Shown: positions 1 to 9,329, counted from the stretch's first letter. The stretch: DNA of 64,000 nt from Bacillota bacterium (GCA_023391635.1 JAEWAQ010000080.1:3260-67259); one strand, 5' to 3'. Notes: generated by a model from the sequence alone, not told the origin. Made by a program: numbers and translations.

Positions 1-1855
1 GAACTTCCTTCACGATGCCCTCGATGATCTTCTGCGCCTTGCGGTTGGCCGCCTCGTCGGTCGAGGAGATGTACACCGATCCGTCCTGCTCGATGTCGAT
101 TTTGACGCCGGTATCCTCGATGATCTTGTTGATAATCTTGCCGCCGGAGCCGATGACGTCGCGGATCTTGTCCGGATGGATCTTCATCGAGATGATCTTC
201 GGCGCATACGGGCTCAGCGTTTCGCGCGGCTTCTGCATCGTCTCAAGCATCTTGCCGAGGATGAACATGCGCCCTTCCTTCGCCTGCTGCAGCGATTGGG
301 TCAGGATGTCGCGATCGATGCCGTCGATCTTGATATCCATCTGGATCGCCGTCACGCCGGCCGCCGTACCCGCCACCTTGAAGTCCATATCGCCAAGATG
401 GTCTTCCATGCCCTGGATGTCGGTCAGGATGGAGAAGTAGTCTCCGTCCTTGATCAGCCCCATCGCCACGCCGGCCACCGGCGCCTTGATCGGCACGCCC
501 GCATCCATCATCGCCAAGGTGCTGGCGCAGATGCTGGCTTGCGACGTCGAGCCGTTGGACTCGAGCACTTCGGATACGAGCCTAATCGTGTAAGGGAACT
601 CTGTCTCCGACGGAATGACCTTGAGCAGCGCGCGCTCGCCCAAAGCGCCATGGCCGATCTCGCGGCGCCCCGGCGGACGCAGCGGACGAGCTTCGCCGAC
701 CGAGAACGGCGGGAAGTTGTAATGGTGCATGAACCGCTTCGTCTCTTCCAGGCCGATGCCGTCGAGAATTTGCACGTCACCGAGCGCGCCGAGCGTACAG
801 ATGCTGAGCGCTTGGGTCTGCCCGCGGGTGAATAAGCCGGAACCGTGCGTGCGGGGCAGGATGCTCACATCGGACGAGATCGGACGGATCTCGTCCAATC
901 CGCGGCCGTCAGGACGCACCTTGTCATGCGTGATCAGGCGGCGAACTTCGTTCTTGACGATGTCGTACAGCACTTCCTTGACGTCGGCGAGCTGCGAAGG
1001 TGCGTCGGCGTATACGGCTTCGAAATGCGCCACCGTCTCGTCGTTGATCGCGTCGATCGCTTCCTGGCGCGCGTGTTTCTCGGCAATGCGCACGGCCTCG
1101 ACCAGACGGGACTGCGCATACGCTTTGACATCCGCATCGACGGCAGCATCGACCGTATGCAGCTTCACTTCCATCTTCGGAACGCCGGCCTTGGCGACAA
1201 GACCGTCGATCGTATCCACGATCTTCTTGATCTCCTCGTGGCCGAACATGATCGCTTCAAGCATGTCCGCTTCCGGCACTTCGTCCGCTTCCGCTTCCAC
1301 CATCATGATCGCGTCGCGCGTACCGGCTACGACAACGTACAGATCGCTCTTCTCTTCCTGGGCAACCGTCGGGTTGATGATGAATTGCCCATCGACCCTG
1401 CCGACGATCACGCCGCCGATCGGTCCGTTAAACGGCACGTTCGAAATCGACAGCGCCGCCGAAGTGCCGATCATCGCAGCGATCTCGGGGGGGCAGTCCT
1501 GATCGACGCTCATGACCAGGTTGACGATCTGAACATCGTTGCGGAAGCCTTCCGGGAACAGCGGCCGGATCGGACGGTCCGTCAGCCGGCTGGCCAGAAT
1601 CGCTTTCTCGCTCGGTCTTCCCTCCCGCTTGATGAAGCCCCCGGGAATTTTCCCGACGGCGTACAAGCGTTCCTCGTAATTCACGGTGAGCGGGAAGAAG
1701 TCAAGGTCTTTCGGTCCCGGCGATGCGGTTACCGTAGACAGAACGACGGTCTCCCCGTATTGGACAACGACTGCCCCGTTCGCCTGTTTCGCCAGACGGC
1801 CCGTCTCCAGCGAGAGCGGACGGCCGCCCAGCAGCATTTCCACGCGATGTTCCAT
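1..1855 (-). CDS. pnp: Polyribonucleotide nucleotidyltransferase (PNPase), 3' end outside window
   Basis: Phosphorolytic 3'-5' exoribonuclease of mRNA decay. The visible 618 codons begin MEHRVEMLLGGRPLSLETGR and cover two RNase PH-type domains separated by the helical domain, then the start of the KH domain with its GxxG loop (IGSGGK, about residue 565). The C-terminal end of KH and the S1 domain lie beyond base 1. The ATG at 1855 is preceded by GAGGAGG with an 8-base spacer; a nearer ATG at 1859 is out of frame. It follows rpsO, as is usual in Bacillales. Identification is secure; only its 3' end is unseen. Confidence 0.96.
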   Translation of the reverse strand, partial: MEHRVEMLLGGRPLSLETGRLAKQANGAVVVQYGETVVLSTVTASPGPKDLDFFPLTVNYEERLYAVGKIPGGFIKREGRPSEKAILASRLTDRPIRPLFPEGFRNDVQIVNLVMSVDQDCPPEIAAMIGTSAALSISNVPFNGPIGGVIVGRVDGQFIINPTVAQEEKSDLYVVVAGTRDAIMMVEAEADEVPEADMLEAIMFGHEEIKKIVDTIDGLVAKAGVPKMEVKLHTVDAAVDADVKAYAQSRLVEAVRIAEKHARQEAIDAINDETVAHFEAVYADAPSQLADVKEVLYDIVKNEVRRLITHDKVRPDGRGLDEIRPISSDVSILPRTHGSGLFTRGQTQALSICTLGALGDVQILDGIGLEETKRFMHHYNFPPFSVGEARPLRPPGRREIGHGALGERALLKVIPSETEFPYTIRLVSEVLESNGSTSQASICASTLAMMDAGVPIKAPVAGVAMGLIKDGDYFSILTDIQGMEDHLGDMDFKVAGTAAGVTAIQMDIKIDGIDRDILTQSLQQAKEGRMFILGKMLETMQKPRETLSPYAPKIISMKIHPDKIRDVIGSGGKIINKIIEDTGVKIDIEQDGSVYISSTDEAANRKAQKIIEGIVKEV

Positions 1856-1877
1856 GCATTGTACCTCCTCTAATAGG

Positions 1878-1896
1878 GAGTTTGCGGAGCAAACTC
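1878..1896 (-). promoter_or_regulatory. Stem-loop in the pnp leader
   Basis: A perfect 8-bp inverted repeat (GAGTTTGC, 3-base loop, GCAAACTC) ends about 9 bases upstream of the pnp Shine-Dalgarno sequence. There is no U-run after it, so it is not a terminator. PNPase autoregulates through leader structure in enterobacteria; a similar role here is only inference. Confidence 0.4.
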
Positions 1897-1950
1897 TCAC
1901 CTCTTTTATTCGACTTATGTAGTTTCGACGCTATTCCCATTATTTCCTTC

Positions 1951-2013
1951 AAAAAAAGCAACCCATACCGGTCGGGATGATGCTTCATCCCAAGCGACGC
2001 GGCAGGTTGCTTC
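1951..2013 (-). terminator. Rho-independent terminator downstream of rpsO
   Basis: Reading the minus strand, AAGCAACC pairs with GGTTGCTT across a nested GGGATGA/TCATCCC hairpin and is followed by seven T residues. It sits just after the rpsO stop codon and before pnp, so pnp transcription relies on read-through or its own promoter. Confidence 0.8.
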
Positions 2014-2026
2014 TTAGGGCGCGCGA

Positions 2027-2296
2027 TTAGCGGCGCAAGCCGAGCTTCTCGATCAGGGCGCTGTACCGTTTCACATCTTTGTTCTTCAGGTAGGCCAGCA
2101 TCTTGCGGCGCTGACCGACCATCTTGAGCAGACCGCGGCGGGAATGATGATCCTTCTTGTGCTCCCGCAGGTGCGTCGTCAAGTTGTTGATGTTCTCCGT
2201 AAGGATAGCGATCTGGACTTCCGGGGAACCGGTGTCCGAAGCGTGTGTCTTATGTTGTTCGATCAGTTCCTGTTTACGCTCTTGTGTCAATGCCAT
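2027..2296 (-). CDS. rpsO: 30S ribosomal protein S15
   Basis: 89 residues, the family's usual length, beginning MALTQERKQELIEQHKTHAS and carrying the S15 signature around HLREHKKDHHSRRGLL and LAYLKNKD. It binds 16S rRNA early in 30S platform assembly. AGGAGG lies a few bases before the ATG. It has its own promoter and a strong terminator, so it is a separately controlled unit between ribF and pnp. S15 proteins commonly repress their own mRNA through the leader; the leader here is about 100 bases, but no consensus binding structure could be assigned. Confidence 0.97.
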   Translation of the reverse strand: MALTQERKQELIEQHKTHASDTGSPEVQIAILTENINNLTTHLREHKKDHHSRRGLLKMVGQRRKMLAYLKNKDVKRYSALIEKLGLRR

Positions 2297-2401
2297 CCTG
2301 TTTCACCTCCTTCATGGAATCGCCGTTAGCCTCGCCGCCGACGGTGAGATCGATCGGCCAAGCCAAGGTTATGGGCGCTGCGCACATGCGCAACGTTCAA
2401 T

Positions 2402-2431
2402 AGTATAGCATAGTAGGCGTGCGAATGACAA
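2402..2431 (-). promoter_or_regulatory. Sigma-A promoter of rpsO
   Basis: Minus-strand TTGTCA (2426-2431), 18-base spacer, TATACT (2402-2407). The predicted start is near 2395, giving a leader of about 100 bases that contains two TGCGCA repeats. Confidence 0.7.
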
Positions 2432-2465
2432 CGTATGGATGCAGATTTGCCGTGCCGTGCCCCGA

Positions 2466-3458
2466 TTATCGCATGCCGGGCGCTTCCGACAGCAGATGGC
2501 GGGCGGCAGTCGCGTCTTGGCCGATCTGCGCGACGAGCGCGTCCATGGACGGGAATTTCCGCTCCTCGCGAAGATAGGCATGAAAATGCACGCGAATCGT
2601 TCTGCCGTACAAGTCGCCGCTATAGTCGAACAAGTGGGCTTCGAGCCGCAACTCGTCCGGCGACTTTTCGAACGTGGGACGATACCCGACGTTCAGGACA
2701 GCCCCGTACGAATCCTCCACCGCTCCGCTCTCATCGATCACGTCTGCTTCGACGGCGTAGACGCCGGACTTGGGGATGACATAGGGCTGATCCAGCGCCA
2801 GATTCGCCGTCGGAAACCCGAGCAGCCTGCCTCTCGCTTGCCCGTGAACGACGAGCCCCTTCACCGCATATGGACGGCCCAATAGCGCTTGGGCGGCATC
2901 GCAGCGGCCGGCGGCCAGCTCTTCCCGGATGCGCGTGCTGCTGACCTTGCGATCGCTGGCTTGGACTTTGTCCGTTACGATCACATCGATCGCGTTCTCG
3001 CTGTCCCGGCGCATCGTCTCCGCGTTGCCGGCTCCCCGGTTGCCGAACGAGAAATCGAAGCCGACGGTGGCGGTGCGAACATCGAGCGGAAGCAGCAATT
3101 CCCGTACGAAACGTTCGGCCGTCACTTGCGCGAAGGCGCGGTCGAATCGGATCACATAGGCCGCTTCGATGCCGAGGTCCTTCATAAGCCCCAGCTTGTC
3201 CGCCAAAGGCGTGAGCACGGTGCCGTAATGGCCGCCATGCCCGAGCACCGTGCGCGGGTGTGGATCGAACGTCATGACTGCAGGCGTCTGTCCGCTTGCG
3301 CGGGCGGCGTCGACCGCTTGGCGGAGGACGTCGGCATGTCCCCGGTGAACGCCGTCGAAGAACCCGATCGCCAGCGCGAGGCCGCCCGGCCGCCTGGCGC
3401 CTGCCGGCAGATGCGAACCGTCTCCTACCGCTTGTGCCGTTAATTCAAATCGTTTCAA
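2466..3458 (-). CDS. ribF: Bifunctional riboflavin kinase / FAD synthetase
   Basis: Converts riboflavin to FMN and FMN to FAD. The N-terminal adenylyltransferase half shows GFFDGVHRGHADV and the SSTRIREEL motif; the C-terminal kinase half shows GRLLGFPTANL, GVYAVEA and NVGYRPTF. The start is placed at TTG 3458 (LKRFELTAQ) because GGAGG lies 6 bases upstream; an open frame continues 30 codons further but would overlap truB and lacks family similarity. 330 aa, normal for the family. Last gene of the rimP operon, 40 bases after truB. Confidence 0.95.
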   Translation of the reverse strand: MKRFELTAQAVGDGSHLPAGARRPGGLALAIGFFDGVHRGHADVLRQAVDAARASGQTPAVMTFDPHPRTVLGHGGHYGTVLTPLADKLGLMKDLGIEAAYVIRFDRAFAQVTAERFVRELLLPLDVRTATVGFDFSFGNRGAGNAETMRRDSENAIDVIVTDKVQASDRKVSSTRIREELAAGRCDAAQALLGRPYAVKGLVVHGQARGRLLGFPTANLALDQPYVIPKSGVYAVEADVIDESGAVEDSYGAVLNVGYRPTFEKSPDELRLEAHLFDYSGDLYGRTIRVHFHAYLREERKFPSMDALVAQIGQDATAARHLLSEAPGMR

Positions 3459-3498
3459 ATTGATCCTCCTGCATGCGGGACTTAGGTGGCCGGCTTCG

Positions 3499-4467
3499 TC
3501 AATCCGCGCCGTCGCGCTCTTGCGCAGCGGGATCGGCCGCGGTTGCAAACACCTTGACGGGACGCAGCAGATCCGCTTGATCCTCCCGCTCGAAAATCCC
3601 GAGAAATTGTCCGTCGCGGCGCGCGACGAGCCACAATCCCGCCCGGTCTGCCGCGGGATCGAGCTGCGAGGCGGCGATCTTCTTCCCTTGTATCGCCGCT
3701 GCGGAAGCGGAGTCGGAAGCTACCGTCCGCGGATATTGCGTCAGCAGCCGGTCACCCGCCCGGACCCGCCCGGCCAGCTCTCCAGAAGCGATCAACGCCG
3801 GAATACCCTCCAGCGTAACGCAATCTTCGCGCGCAAGACCGGCGCTCTCCGTCCGGATCAGCGACACCATGACGGCCGGAACGTCCAGCGAACGTCCGAT
3901 ATCCGAGCAAAGCGTCCGAATATAAGTGCCTTTGGAGCAGCGCACGGAGAAGCGGATCTCCGGCTGCGGGCAACCTGCCGTCACGGCAAGCACCTTCATA
4001 TCATGCACCGTTGCCCGGCGCGGCTGCCGTTCGACCGTCACGCCTTGCCTTGCCAGCTCGTACAGTCGTTTCCCGTTCACTTTCACGGCGGACACCATAG
4101 GGGGCACCTGCCATATTTCGCCGACGAACGACAACGCTGCTTCGCGCATGCACTCTTCCGTGAGATGGGAAGCATCCGTCTGGGCCGTCGCCATGCCGCT
4201 TAAATCTTCCGTATCCGTAGCGAGGCCGAATCGCATCGTCGCTTCATACGTTTTGGGCATCTCTTGCAAATATTCGACGAACCGGGTCGCCCGGCCGATG
4301 CAGATCGGCAGCACGCCGGTAACCGCGGGGTCCAGCGTGCCGGTATGGCCGATTCGCCGCACGCCGAGCAAGCGGCGCGCCCTGGCCACTACGTCGTGCG
4401 ACGTCCAGCCGGCGGGCTTCCAGATGCCCAGGACGCCTTCGATCTGCGGCATCGCTTGATCTTTCAT
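3499..4467 (-). CDS. truB: tRNA pseudouridine(55) synthase
   Basis: Isomerises U55 in the T-loop of tRNAs. The motif GHTGTLDPAVTGVL contains the catalytic Asp (residue 46), with KTYEATMRFG and KGTYIRTL typical of the family. 322 aa, with a PUA-like C-terminal region. The ATG directly abuts the nrnA stop codon and its GGAGG sits inside the nrnA end, suggesting translational coupling. Frequently adjacent to ribF and rpsO in Firmicutes, as here. Confidence 0.96.
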   Translation of the reverse strand: MKDQAMPQIEGVLGIWKPAGWTSHDVVARARRLLGVRRIGHTGTLDPAVTGVLPICIGRATRFVEYLQEMPKTYEATMRFGLATDTEDLSGMATAQTDASHLTEECMREAALSFVGEIWQVPPMVSAVKVNGKRLYELARQGVTVERQPRRATVHDMKVLAVTAGCPQPEIRFSVRCSKGTYIRTLCSDIGRSLDVPAVMVSLIRTESAGLAREDCVTLEGIPALIASGELAGRVRAGDRLLTQYPRTVASDSASAAAIQGKKIAASQLDPAADRAGLWLVARRDGQFLGIFEREDQADLLRPVKVFATAADPAAQERDGAD

Positions 4468-5445
4468 TTAAGCCTCCAATGCTCCTCGGACCTGTGCAAT
4501 AACTTGTTCCATAGCATCCGCGAGCGGAATCGTCAGACGCACGCCTGCCGCGCGGGCGTGTCCGCCGCCGCCCATGGAACGGGCAATCTCGGCCACGTTT
4601 ACCAAGCCGCCGGATCGCATGCTCACTTTCACCGATTTCGTGCCGTTCTCCTTGAACAGGATGCCAACCTCGACGCCTTCGATGTTGCGGGGATAGTTGA
4701 CCAAGCCTTCCAAATCTTCATTGGAAGCGCCGGTCTCCGCCAAATCCTCGGACGTCACCCACAGCCAGCTGACGCGAGAATCGTCCGAGAATTGCAGCCG
4801 CGACAAGCCCCTCTGAATCATGCGCATCTGGCCGATGGACATCCGTTCGAGCAGCTGTTCCGCCAGATCCGCGCCAGGCACGCCCGCTTGCAGCAGCGTC
4901 GAAGCGATCTCCATCACTTGCGGGCTCGTATTGGCATAGCGGAACCCGCCGGTATCGGTCAACAGACCTGTGTAGAGCGCAGTTGCAACGTCAAGCTCGA
5001 GCGGCAAGTTCATATAGCGGTGCAATTCGAACAAAATTTCCGCCGTAGCCGCGGCATCGGGACGAATGAGGTTCACGTCGCCGAATCCGTCGTTCGTCGC
5101 ATGATGGTCGATATTCAGCAACATTCGGTCCGCAGCGAGATATTCTCTGGCCGGTCCGAGCCTGGCGAAATCCGCGCAGTCGACGGCGATCACGTGGCGA
5201 TACCGGCGGGCCGGTTCGCCGGCGCCGCAACCGATAATGACCCCGCAGCGCCACAAATACCGCAACCGGGACGGCACCGGGCCTTCATTCATCATCGTGA
5301 ACGACTTGCCGAGCTTGTCCAGCATCCAGCCGATCGCCGCCGTCGAACTGATCGCATCGCCGTCCGGTTGAACATGGGACACGACGAGAAAATCGTCATG
5401 TTCACGCATGAAAGCCGCTGCTTGCGCGAGTTGCGCTGACCACAT
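4468..5445 (-). CDS. nrnA: Bifunctional oligoribonuclease / PAP phosphatase
   Basis: DHH-family phosphodiesterase that degrades nano-RNAs (2-5 nt) and 3'-phosphoadenosine-5'-phosphate. Motif I HVQPDGDAISS, motif II VDCAD, DHH motif NIDHH, motif IV LLTDTGGFRY and the DHHA1 signature GGGHARAAG are all present. 325 aa. GGGGGAG precedes the ATG by 8 bases. It is inserted between rbfA and truB, a common arrangement in Paenibacillaceae, and functionally matches the RNA-turnover theme of pnp. Confidence 0.94.
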   Translation of the reverse strand: MWSAQLAQAAAFMREHDDFLVVSHVQPDGDAISSTAAIGWMLDKLGKSFTMMNEGPVPSRLRYLWRCGVIIGCGAGEPARRYRHVIAVDCADFARLGPAREYLAADRMLLNIDHHATNDGFGDVNLIRPDAAATAEILFELHRYMNLPLELDVATALYTGLLTDTGGFRYANTSPQVMEIASTLLQAGVPGADLAEQLLERMSIGQMRMIQRGLSRLQFSDDSRVSWLWVTSEDLAETGASNEDLEGLVNYPRNIEGVEVGILFKENGTKSVKVSMRSGGLVNVAEIARSMGGGGHARAAGVRLTIPLADAMEQVIAQVRGALEA

Positions 5446-5499
5446 CCGGTTTACTCCCCCAGCCTGTATGGTTGTTGCAAAGAAACCGGGCGCGTGAAG

Positions 5500-5856
5500 T
5501 TAAGATTCACGCGATTCCCGGTTAATTTGTTGAAGCAGCGCCTCGATATGGCTGCCGTATTCGATCGAGCTGTCGAAGCGGAATTCGATTTCCGGCGTAT
5601 GGCGCAGTCGGACGCGGCGGCCGAGCTCCGTGCGCAGGAATCCCTTCGCCCGGCCGATCGCGTGCAGCGTCGCTTCCTTCTGCTCCTCGTTGCCCAGAAT
5701 GCTCAAATATACGCGTGCCTGGGACAGATCGCCCGTCACGTCGACGCCGGTCACGGTAATGAACCCGATGCGCGGATCCTTGAGCTCTGTCTGGATAATG
5801 CCGCTGATCTCTTTCTTGATCTGTTCCCCGACCCTGCCAGTTCTGAATTTGGCCAT
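5500..5856 (-). CDS. rbfA: Ribosome-binding factor A
   Basis: 118-aa late 30S maturation factor that acts on the 16S rRNA 5' region. Begins MAKFRTGRVGEQIKKEISGI, with the conserved stretch ELKDPRIGFITVTGVDVTGD and C-terminal RHTPEIEFRFDSSIEYG. A single KH-fold domain of usual length. It follows infB by 30 bases in the rimP-infB operon. Confidence 0.96.
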   Translation of the reverse strand: MAKFRTGRVGEQIKKEISGIIQTELKDPRIGFITVTGVDVTGDLSQARVYLSILGNEEQKEATLHAIGRAKGFLRTELGRRVRLRHTPEIEFRFDSSIEYGSHIEALLQQINRESRES

Positions 5857-5886
5857 GCCGTTTCACCTCGTAGGTTGCCGCAAGCG

Positions 5887-8700
5887 TCAGTGCTCGACCG
5901 ACTCCATGACGAACGCTTCGATCACGTCACCTTGCTGCAAGTCGTTGAACTTCTCCAGCGTAATGCCGCATTCGTAGCCTTCCGACACTTCGCGGGCGTC
6001 GTCCTTGAACCGCTTGAGCGAATCGATCTTGCCTTCGTAAACGACATTCCCGCCGCGGATCAGGCGCGCTTCCGCATTGCGCACGATTTTTCCGTCCGTG
6101 ACCATGCAACCGGCAATCGTGCCGACTTTGCTGACCTTGAACGTTTCGCGAACTTCCGCATGCCCGACCACTTTCTCCTTGAAGACAGGGTCCAGCATGC
6201 CCTTCATCGCTTGTTCGATTTCTTCGATCACCTTGTAGATAATGCGATGCAGGCGAACGTCGACCTTCTCTTGCTCCGCAGCGGATGCAGCGCGAGGTTC
6301 AGCGACGACGTTGAACCCGACGACAATGGCCGACGAAGCGGAAGCAAGCAAAATATCGGATTCCGTAATCGCGCCGACACCGGCATGAATCGTCTTGACG
6401 CGAACGCCTTCGACTTCGATCTTCTCCAGCGAACCCTTCAGGGCTTCCAGAGAACCTTGCACGTCGGCCTTGAGGATGACGTTAAGGTCTTTGATTTCGC
6501 CGTCCTTGATCTTGTTGAACAGATCGTCGAGCGTCACCTTCGAATTCGACTTCATCGTTTCCTGACGCGTCTTGATCGAGCGCTTGTCGGCGATTTCGCG
6601 CGCCTTGCGCTCGTCTTCGAACACCATGAACGGATCGCCGGCTTGCGGCACTTCCGTCAGGCCGGTAATTTCGATCGGCGTCGACGGGCCGGCTTCCTTG
6701 ATGCGTCGCCCGCGGTCGTTGGTCATGGCGCGAATCCGTCCGAAGCAGTCGCCTGCCACGAAGGCGTCGCCAACCTTGAGCGTACCGTTCTGCACGAGCA
6801 CACGCGCAACCGGGCCTTTGCCCTTATCCAGCTCGGCTTCCAGCACCGTGCCGCGAGCGCGCTTATCCACGACGGCCTTGTAATCGTTGACTTCGGCGAC
6901 GAGCAGGATCATATCCAGCAATTCGTCCAAATTCTGACGCTGCTTGGCGGATATTTCGACGAAGATCGTGTCCCCGCCCCATGCTTCCTGCACAAGACCG
7001 TATTCAGTCAACTCCTGCTTCACGCGATCCGGATTCGCCTCCGGCTTGTCGATCTTGTTCACCGCGACGATGATCGGCACGCTCGCCGCCTTCGCATGGT
7101 TGATCGCTTCCACGGTCGTCGGCATGACGCCGTCGTCCGCCGCCACGACCAGAATCGTAATGTCAGTCACTTGCGCGCCGCGGGAACGCATGACGGTGAA
7201 CGCCTCGTGGCCCGGCGTATCGAGGAACGTGATCTTCTTGCCGTTCGCTTCGACTTGATACGCGCCGATATGCTGGGTAATGCCGCCGGCTTCGCCCATC
7301 GCGACCTTCGTTTCGCGAATGGCGTCCAGCAGCGTAGTCTTGCCGTGGTCGACGTGACCCATGATCGTGACGACCGGAGCTCTGGTCTCCATGGCGTCCG
7401 GATCGTCGTTCTCTTCGACCGTTTCGAAGTTCGTATCTTCCACCGCGATCTTCACTTCGGTCTCGACGCCGTACTCGCCGGCGACAAGCAGAACCGTGTC
7501 CAGATCGAGGTCCTGGTTGATCGTGGCCAGCGTGCCCATCATCAGGAGCTTCTTGATCACTTCCGAAGCGTCCTTATGCAACAGTTTGGCCAATTCGCCT
7601 ACCGTCATTTCACCGCGGACGATAACTTTCTTCGGCGTATTGTCGATCTTCTCGCGCGGCGGCTGATTGCTGCGGCCTCTGGCGTTCTTGCCGCCCTTGC
7701 CGCGGCCTTTAAACCCGCCGCGTCCGCTTTCGTCGAACCGCTTGCCGAAATCGCCGTCCTTGCGCTTGCCGTCGCGGCCGAATCCGCCGCCCTCCCGGCC
7801 CTTGGCGGCATCGCCGCGCTGACCTGTGCGAGGAGCCTCACCTGGACGACTGCCGCGCGCAGGTGCGGCAGCATTGGCACCTTGCCCACCGCGACTGCCG
7901 CCGAATCCGCCGCCTTGACCGCCCTGCGGACGGTTGCCGCCGAACCCGCCGCCTTGGCCGCCTTGACCTTGCGGGCGTCCGCCTTGACCGCCTTGACCTT
8001 GCGGGCGTCCGCCTTGACCGCCTTGCGGACGATTCCCGCCGAACCCGCCGCCTTGGCCGCCTTGGCCTTGCGGGCGTCCGCCTTGACCGCCTTGCGGACG
8101 ATTGCCGGCGAACCCGCCGCCTTGCCCACCTTGACCTTGCGGGCGTCCGCCTTGACCGCCCTGCGGACGATTGCCTTCGCCCTGGCCTTGCGGTCGTCCG
8201 CCTTCGCGGGGATTCCGATTCCCTTGTCCCTGCGGACGGTGGCTTCCTTGAGGATGCGAGGCTTGATGTTGGCTGGGCTGCTGGCCGCCCGCTTGCTGCT
8301 GTTGCTGACCGGCGTTCTGCGGCTGGCTGTCTTGTCTTTGTCCCGCACCAACAGCCCCCTCGGTCCTGGCAGGCGCAGACGCCGACGTCTGCGCCTGCCT
8401 TGGGCCACGATCTTCAGCCCTCCGCTGGCTTTGGGTGGATGGTGTTTGCTGCTGCGCTCCGCCTTGCTTCGCCGCCGCCTGCTTGGCAGCCATCTTGGCA
8501 GCCGCATTGGCTTTGACGTCGCGGAAGAACTTCTCGACGGCTTCAACCATGCCGTTCTCCATTACGCTCATATGGTTGTTCACCGGCATATCCTGCCGCT
8601 TGAGAATCGTAATGATTTCTTTGCTGCTCATGTTGAGCGATTTGGCATATTCGTAAACGCGAAGCTTATCCTTGTTGTCGGTTGTATCTTGTTTACTCAA
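5887..8700 (-). CDS. infB: Translation initiation factor IF-2 with expanded Gly/Gln/Arg-rich linker
   Basis: GTPase that brings initiator tRNA to the ribosome. Residues 1-60 are the IF2_N domain; 155-275 form a repetitive GGNRPQGGQGGRPQGQ-type linker; a second IF2_N domain lies near 350-410; the G domain has GHVDHGKT (448-455), DTPGHEAF and NKID; domains II-IV follow. At 937 aa it is longer than the B. subtilis protein (about 716), the excess lying in the linker. The start is TTG 8700, overlapping the ylxQ stop by 8 bases, with GGAGG upstream. The core is certain. Confidence 0.97.
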   Translation of the reverse strand: MSKQDTTDNKDKLRVYEYAKSLNMSSKEIITILKRQDMPVNNHMSVMENGMVEAVEKFFRDVKANAAAKMAAKQAAAKQGGAQQQTPSTQSQRRAEDRGPRQAQTSASAPARTEGAVGAGQRQDSQPQNAGQQQQQAGGQQPSQHQASHPQGSHRPQGQGNRNPREGGRPQGQGEGNRPQGGQGGRPQGQGGQGGGFAGNRPQGGQGGRPQGQGGQGGGFGGNRPQGGQGGRPQGQGGQGGRPQGQGGQGGGFGGNRPQGGQGGGFGGSRGGQGANAAAPARGSRPGEAPRTGQRGDAAKGREGGGFGRDGKRKDGDFGKRFDESGRGGFKGRGKGGKNARGRSNQPPREKIDNTPKKVIVRGEMTVGELAKLLHKDASEVIKKLLMMGTLATINQDLDLDTVLLVAGEYGVETEVKIAVEDTNFETVEENDDPDAMETRAPVVTIMGHVDHGKTTLLDAIRETKVAMGEAGGITQHIGAYQVEANGKKITFLDTPGHEAFTVMRSRGAQVTDITILVVAADDGVMPTTVEAINHAKAASVPIIVAVNKIDKPEANPDRVKQELTEYGLVQEAWGGDTIFVEISAKQRQNLDELLDMILLVAEVNDYKAVVDKRARGTVLEAELDKGKGPVARVLVQNGTLKVGDAFVAGDCFGRIRAMTNDRGRRIKEAGPSTPIEITGLTEVPQAGDPFMVFEDERKAREIADKRSIKTRQETMKSNSKVTLDDLFNKIKDGEIKDLNVILKADVQGSLEALKGSLEKIEVEGVRVKTIHAGVGAITESDILLASASSAIVVGFNVVAEPRAASAAEQEKVDVRLHRIIYKVIEEIEQAMKGMLDPVFKEKVVGHAEVRETFKVSKVGTIAGCMVTDGKIVRNAEARLIRGGNVVYEGKIDSLKRFKDDAREVSEGYECGITLEKFNDLQQGDVIEAFVMESVEH
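7875..8235 (-). repeat. In-gene tandem repeat encoding the IF-2 linker
   Basis: About 360 bp of imperfect repeats within infB. Units of roughly 69 bp encode blocks such as GGNRPQGGQGGRPQGQGGQG, with partial units between them. The repeat keeps the reading frame and produces long meaningless open frames on the opposite strand. Confidence 0.85.
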
Positions 8701-9022
8701 TATTCTCCACCTCCGAATGTTGAACGAAACCGCCGGATATCAATTGCGCGAATCCATGATCCGTCACGGCGAACATGACGCGCTCCGGCTTGCCGACGGC
8801 CCCGCCCAGCTCGTAACGGGTAAACCCGATCACGAGCGGAACATCGTAGCTTCCGCACTTGTCCGTCAGCTTCTTCTCCGTATTGTCCGATGCATCTTCC
8901 GCGAGTACGACCAGCTTGGCTTCGCCGCTGCGGACCGCCTTCAGCACCGTCTCTTCTCCCGACACCAGCTTGCCGGCCCGCATGGCGAGCCCCAGATGCG
9001 ACAACGTCTTAGCCCTCGCCAT
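8693..9022 (-). CDS. ylxQ: L7Ae/L30e-family RNA-binding protein YlxQ
   Basis: Small ribosomal-protein-like K-turn RNA binder (109 aa). The motif LVVLAEDASDNTEKKLTDKC is diagnostic, preceded by GLAMRAGKLVSGEE. The start is ATG 9022 because GGGGG lies 6 bases upstream; an in-frame upstream ATG at 9061 falls inside ylxR and lacks a site. It overlaps both neighbours (ylxR stop and infB start), implying coupled translation. Its precise cellular job is not established. Confidence 0.88.
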   Translation of the reverse strand: MARAKTLSHLGLAMRAGKLVSGEETVLKAVRSGEAKLVVLAEDASDNTEKKLTDKCGSYDVPLVIGFTRYELGGAVGKPERVMFAVTDHGFAQLISGGFVQHSEVENIE

Positions 9023-9329
9023 CCTCATCCCCCTGCTGCGCCTTTGCCGCGAGAAATTCATCTTCCACCTTTATAAAATCAAGCGCCAGCCGATCGTAAA
9101 TCTCGGCGGCTACGGGCGCGCTGAGCGCACGCTCCAGCGCCTTGGATTTCTTGGCCAGCTTGAAGCAGCTTGCTTTGCCGCACAAGTAAGCGCCGCGCCC
9201 CGGTTTCTTGCCTGTGAGGTCGATCTGGATATCCCCTTGCGGCGAACGAACGATGCGAATCAGTTCCTTCTTCGCCATCATTTCCTGACAGGCGACGCAT
9301 TTGCGCTGCGGTATTTTTCGCGGTTTCAA
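9009..9329 (-). CDS. ylxR: YlxR (DUF448) RNA-binding protein
   Basis: 106 aa with the DUF448 signatures PQRKCVACQEMMAKKEL and GRGAYLCGKASCF. Family members are nucleic-acid-binding proteins linked to transcription and ribosome biogenesis. The start is TTG 9329, with AGGGGG 8 bases before it; the nearby ATG is out of frame. It lies between nusA and ylxQ in the usual order, and its 3' end overlaps ylxQ. Confidence 0.9.
   Translation of the reverse strand: MKPRKIPQRKCVACQEMMAKKELIRIVRSPQGDIQIDLTGKKPGRGAYLCGKASCFKLAKKSKALERALSAPVAAEIYDRLALDFIKVEDEFLAAKAQQGDEDGEG

Noticed and set aside
5494..8778. 1094-codon open frame on the plus strand opposite infB and rbfA
   Set aside because: It is the antisense of infB and rbfA with no family similarity; the GC-rich linker repeat removes stop codons on the opposite strand.
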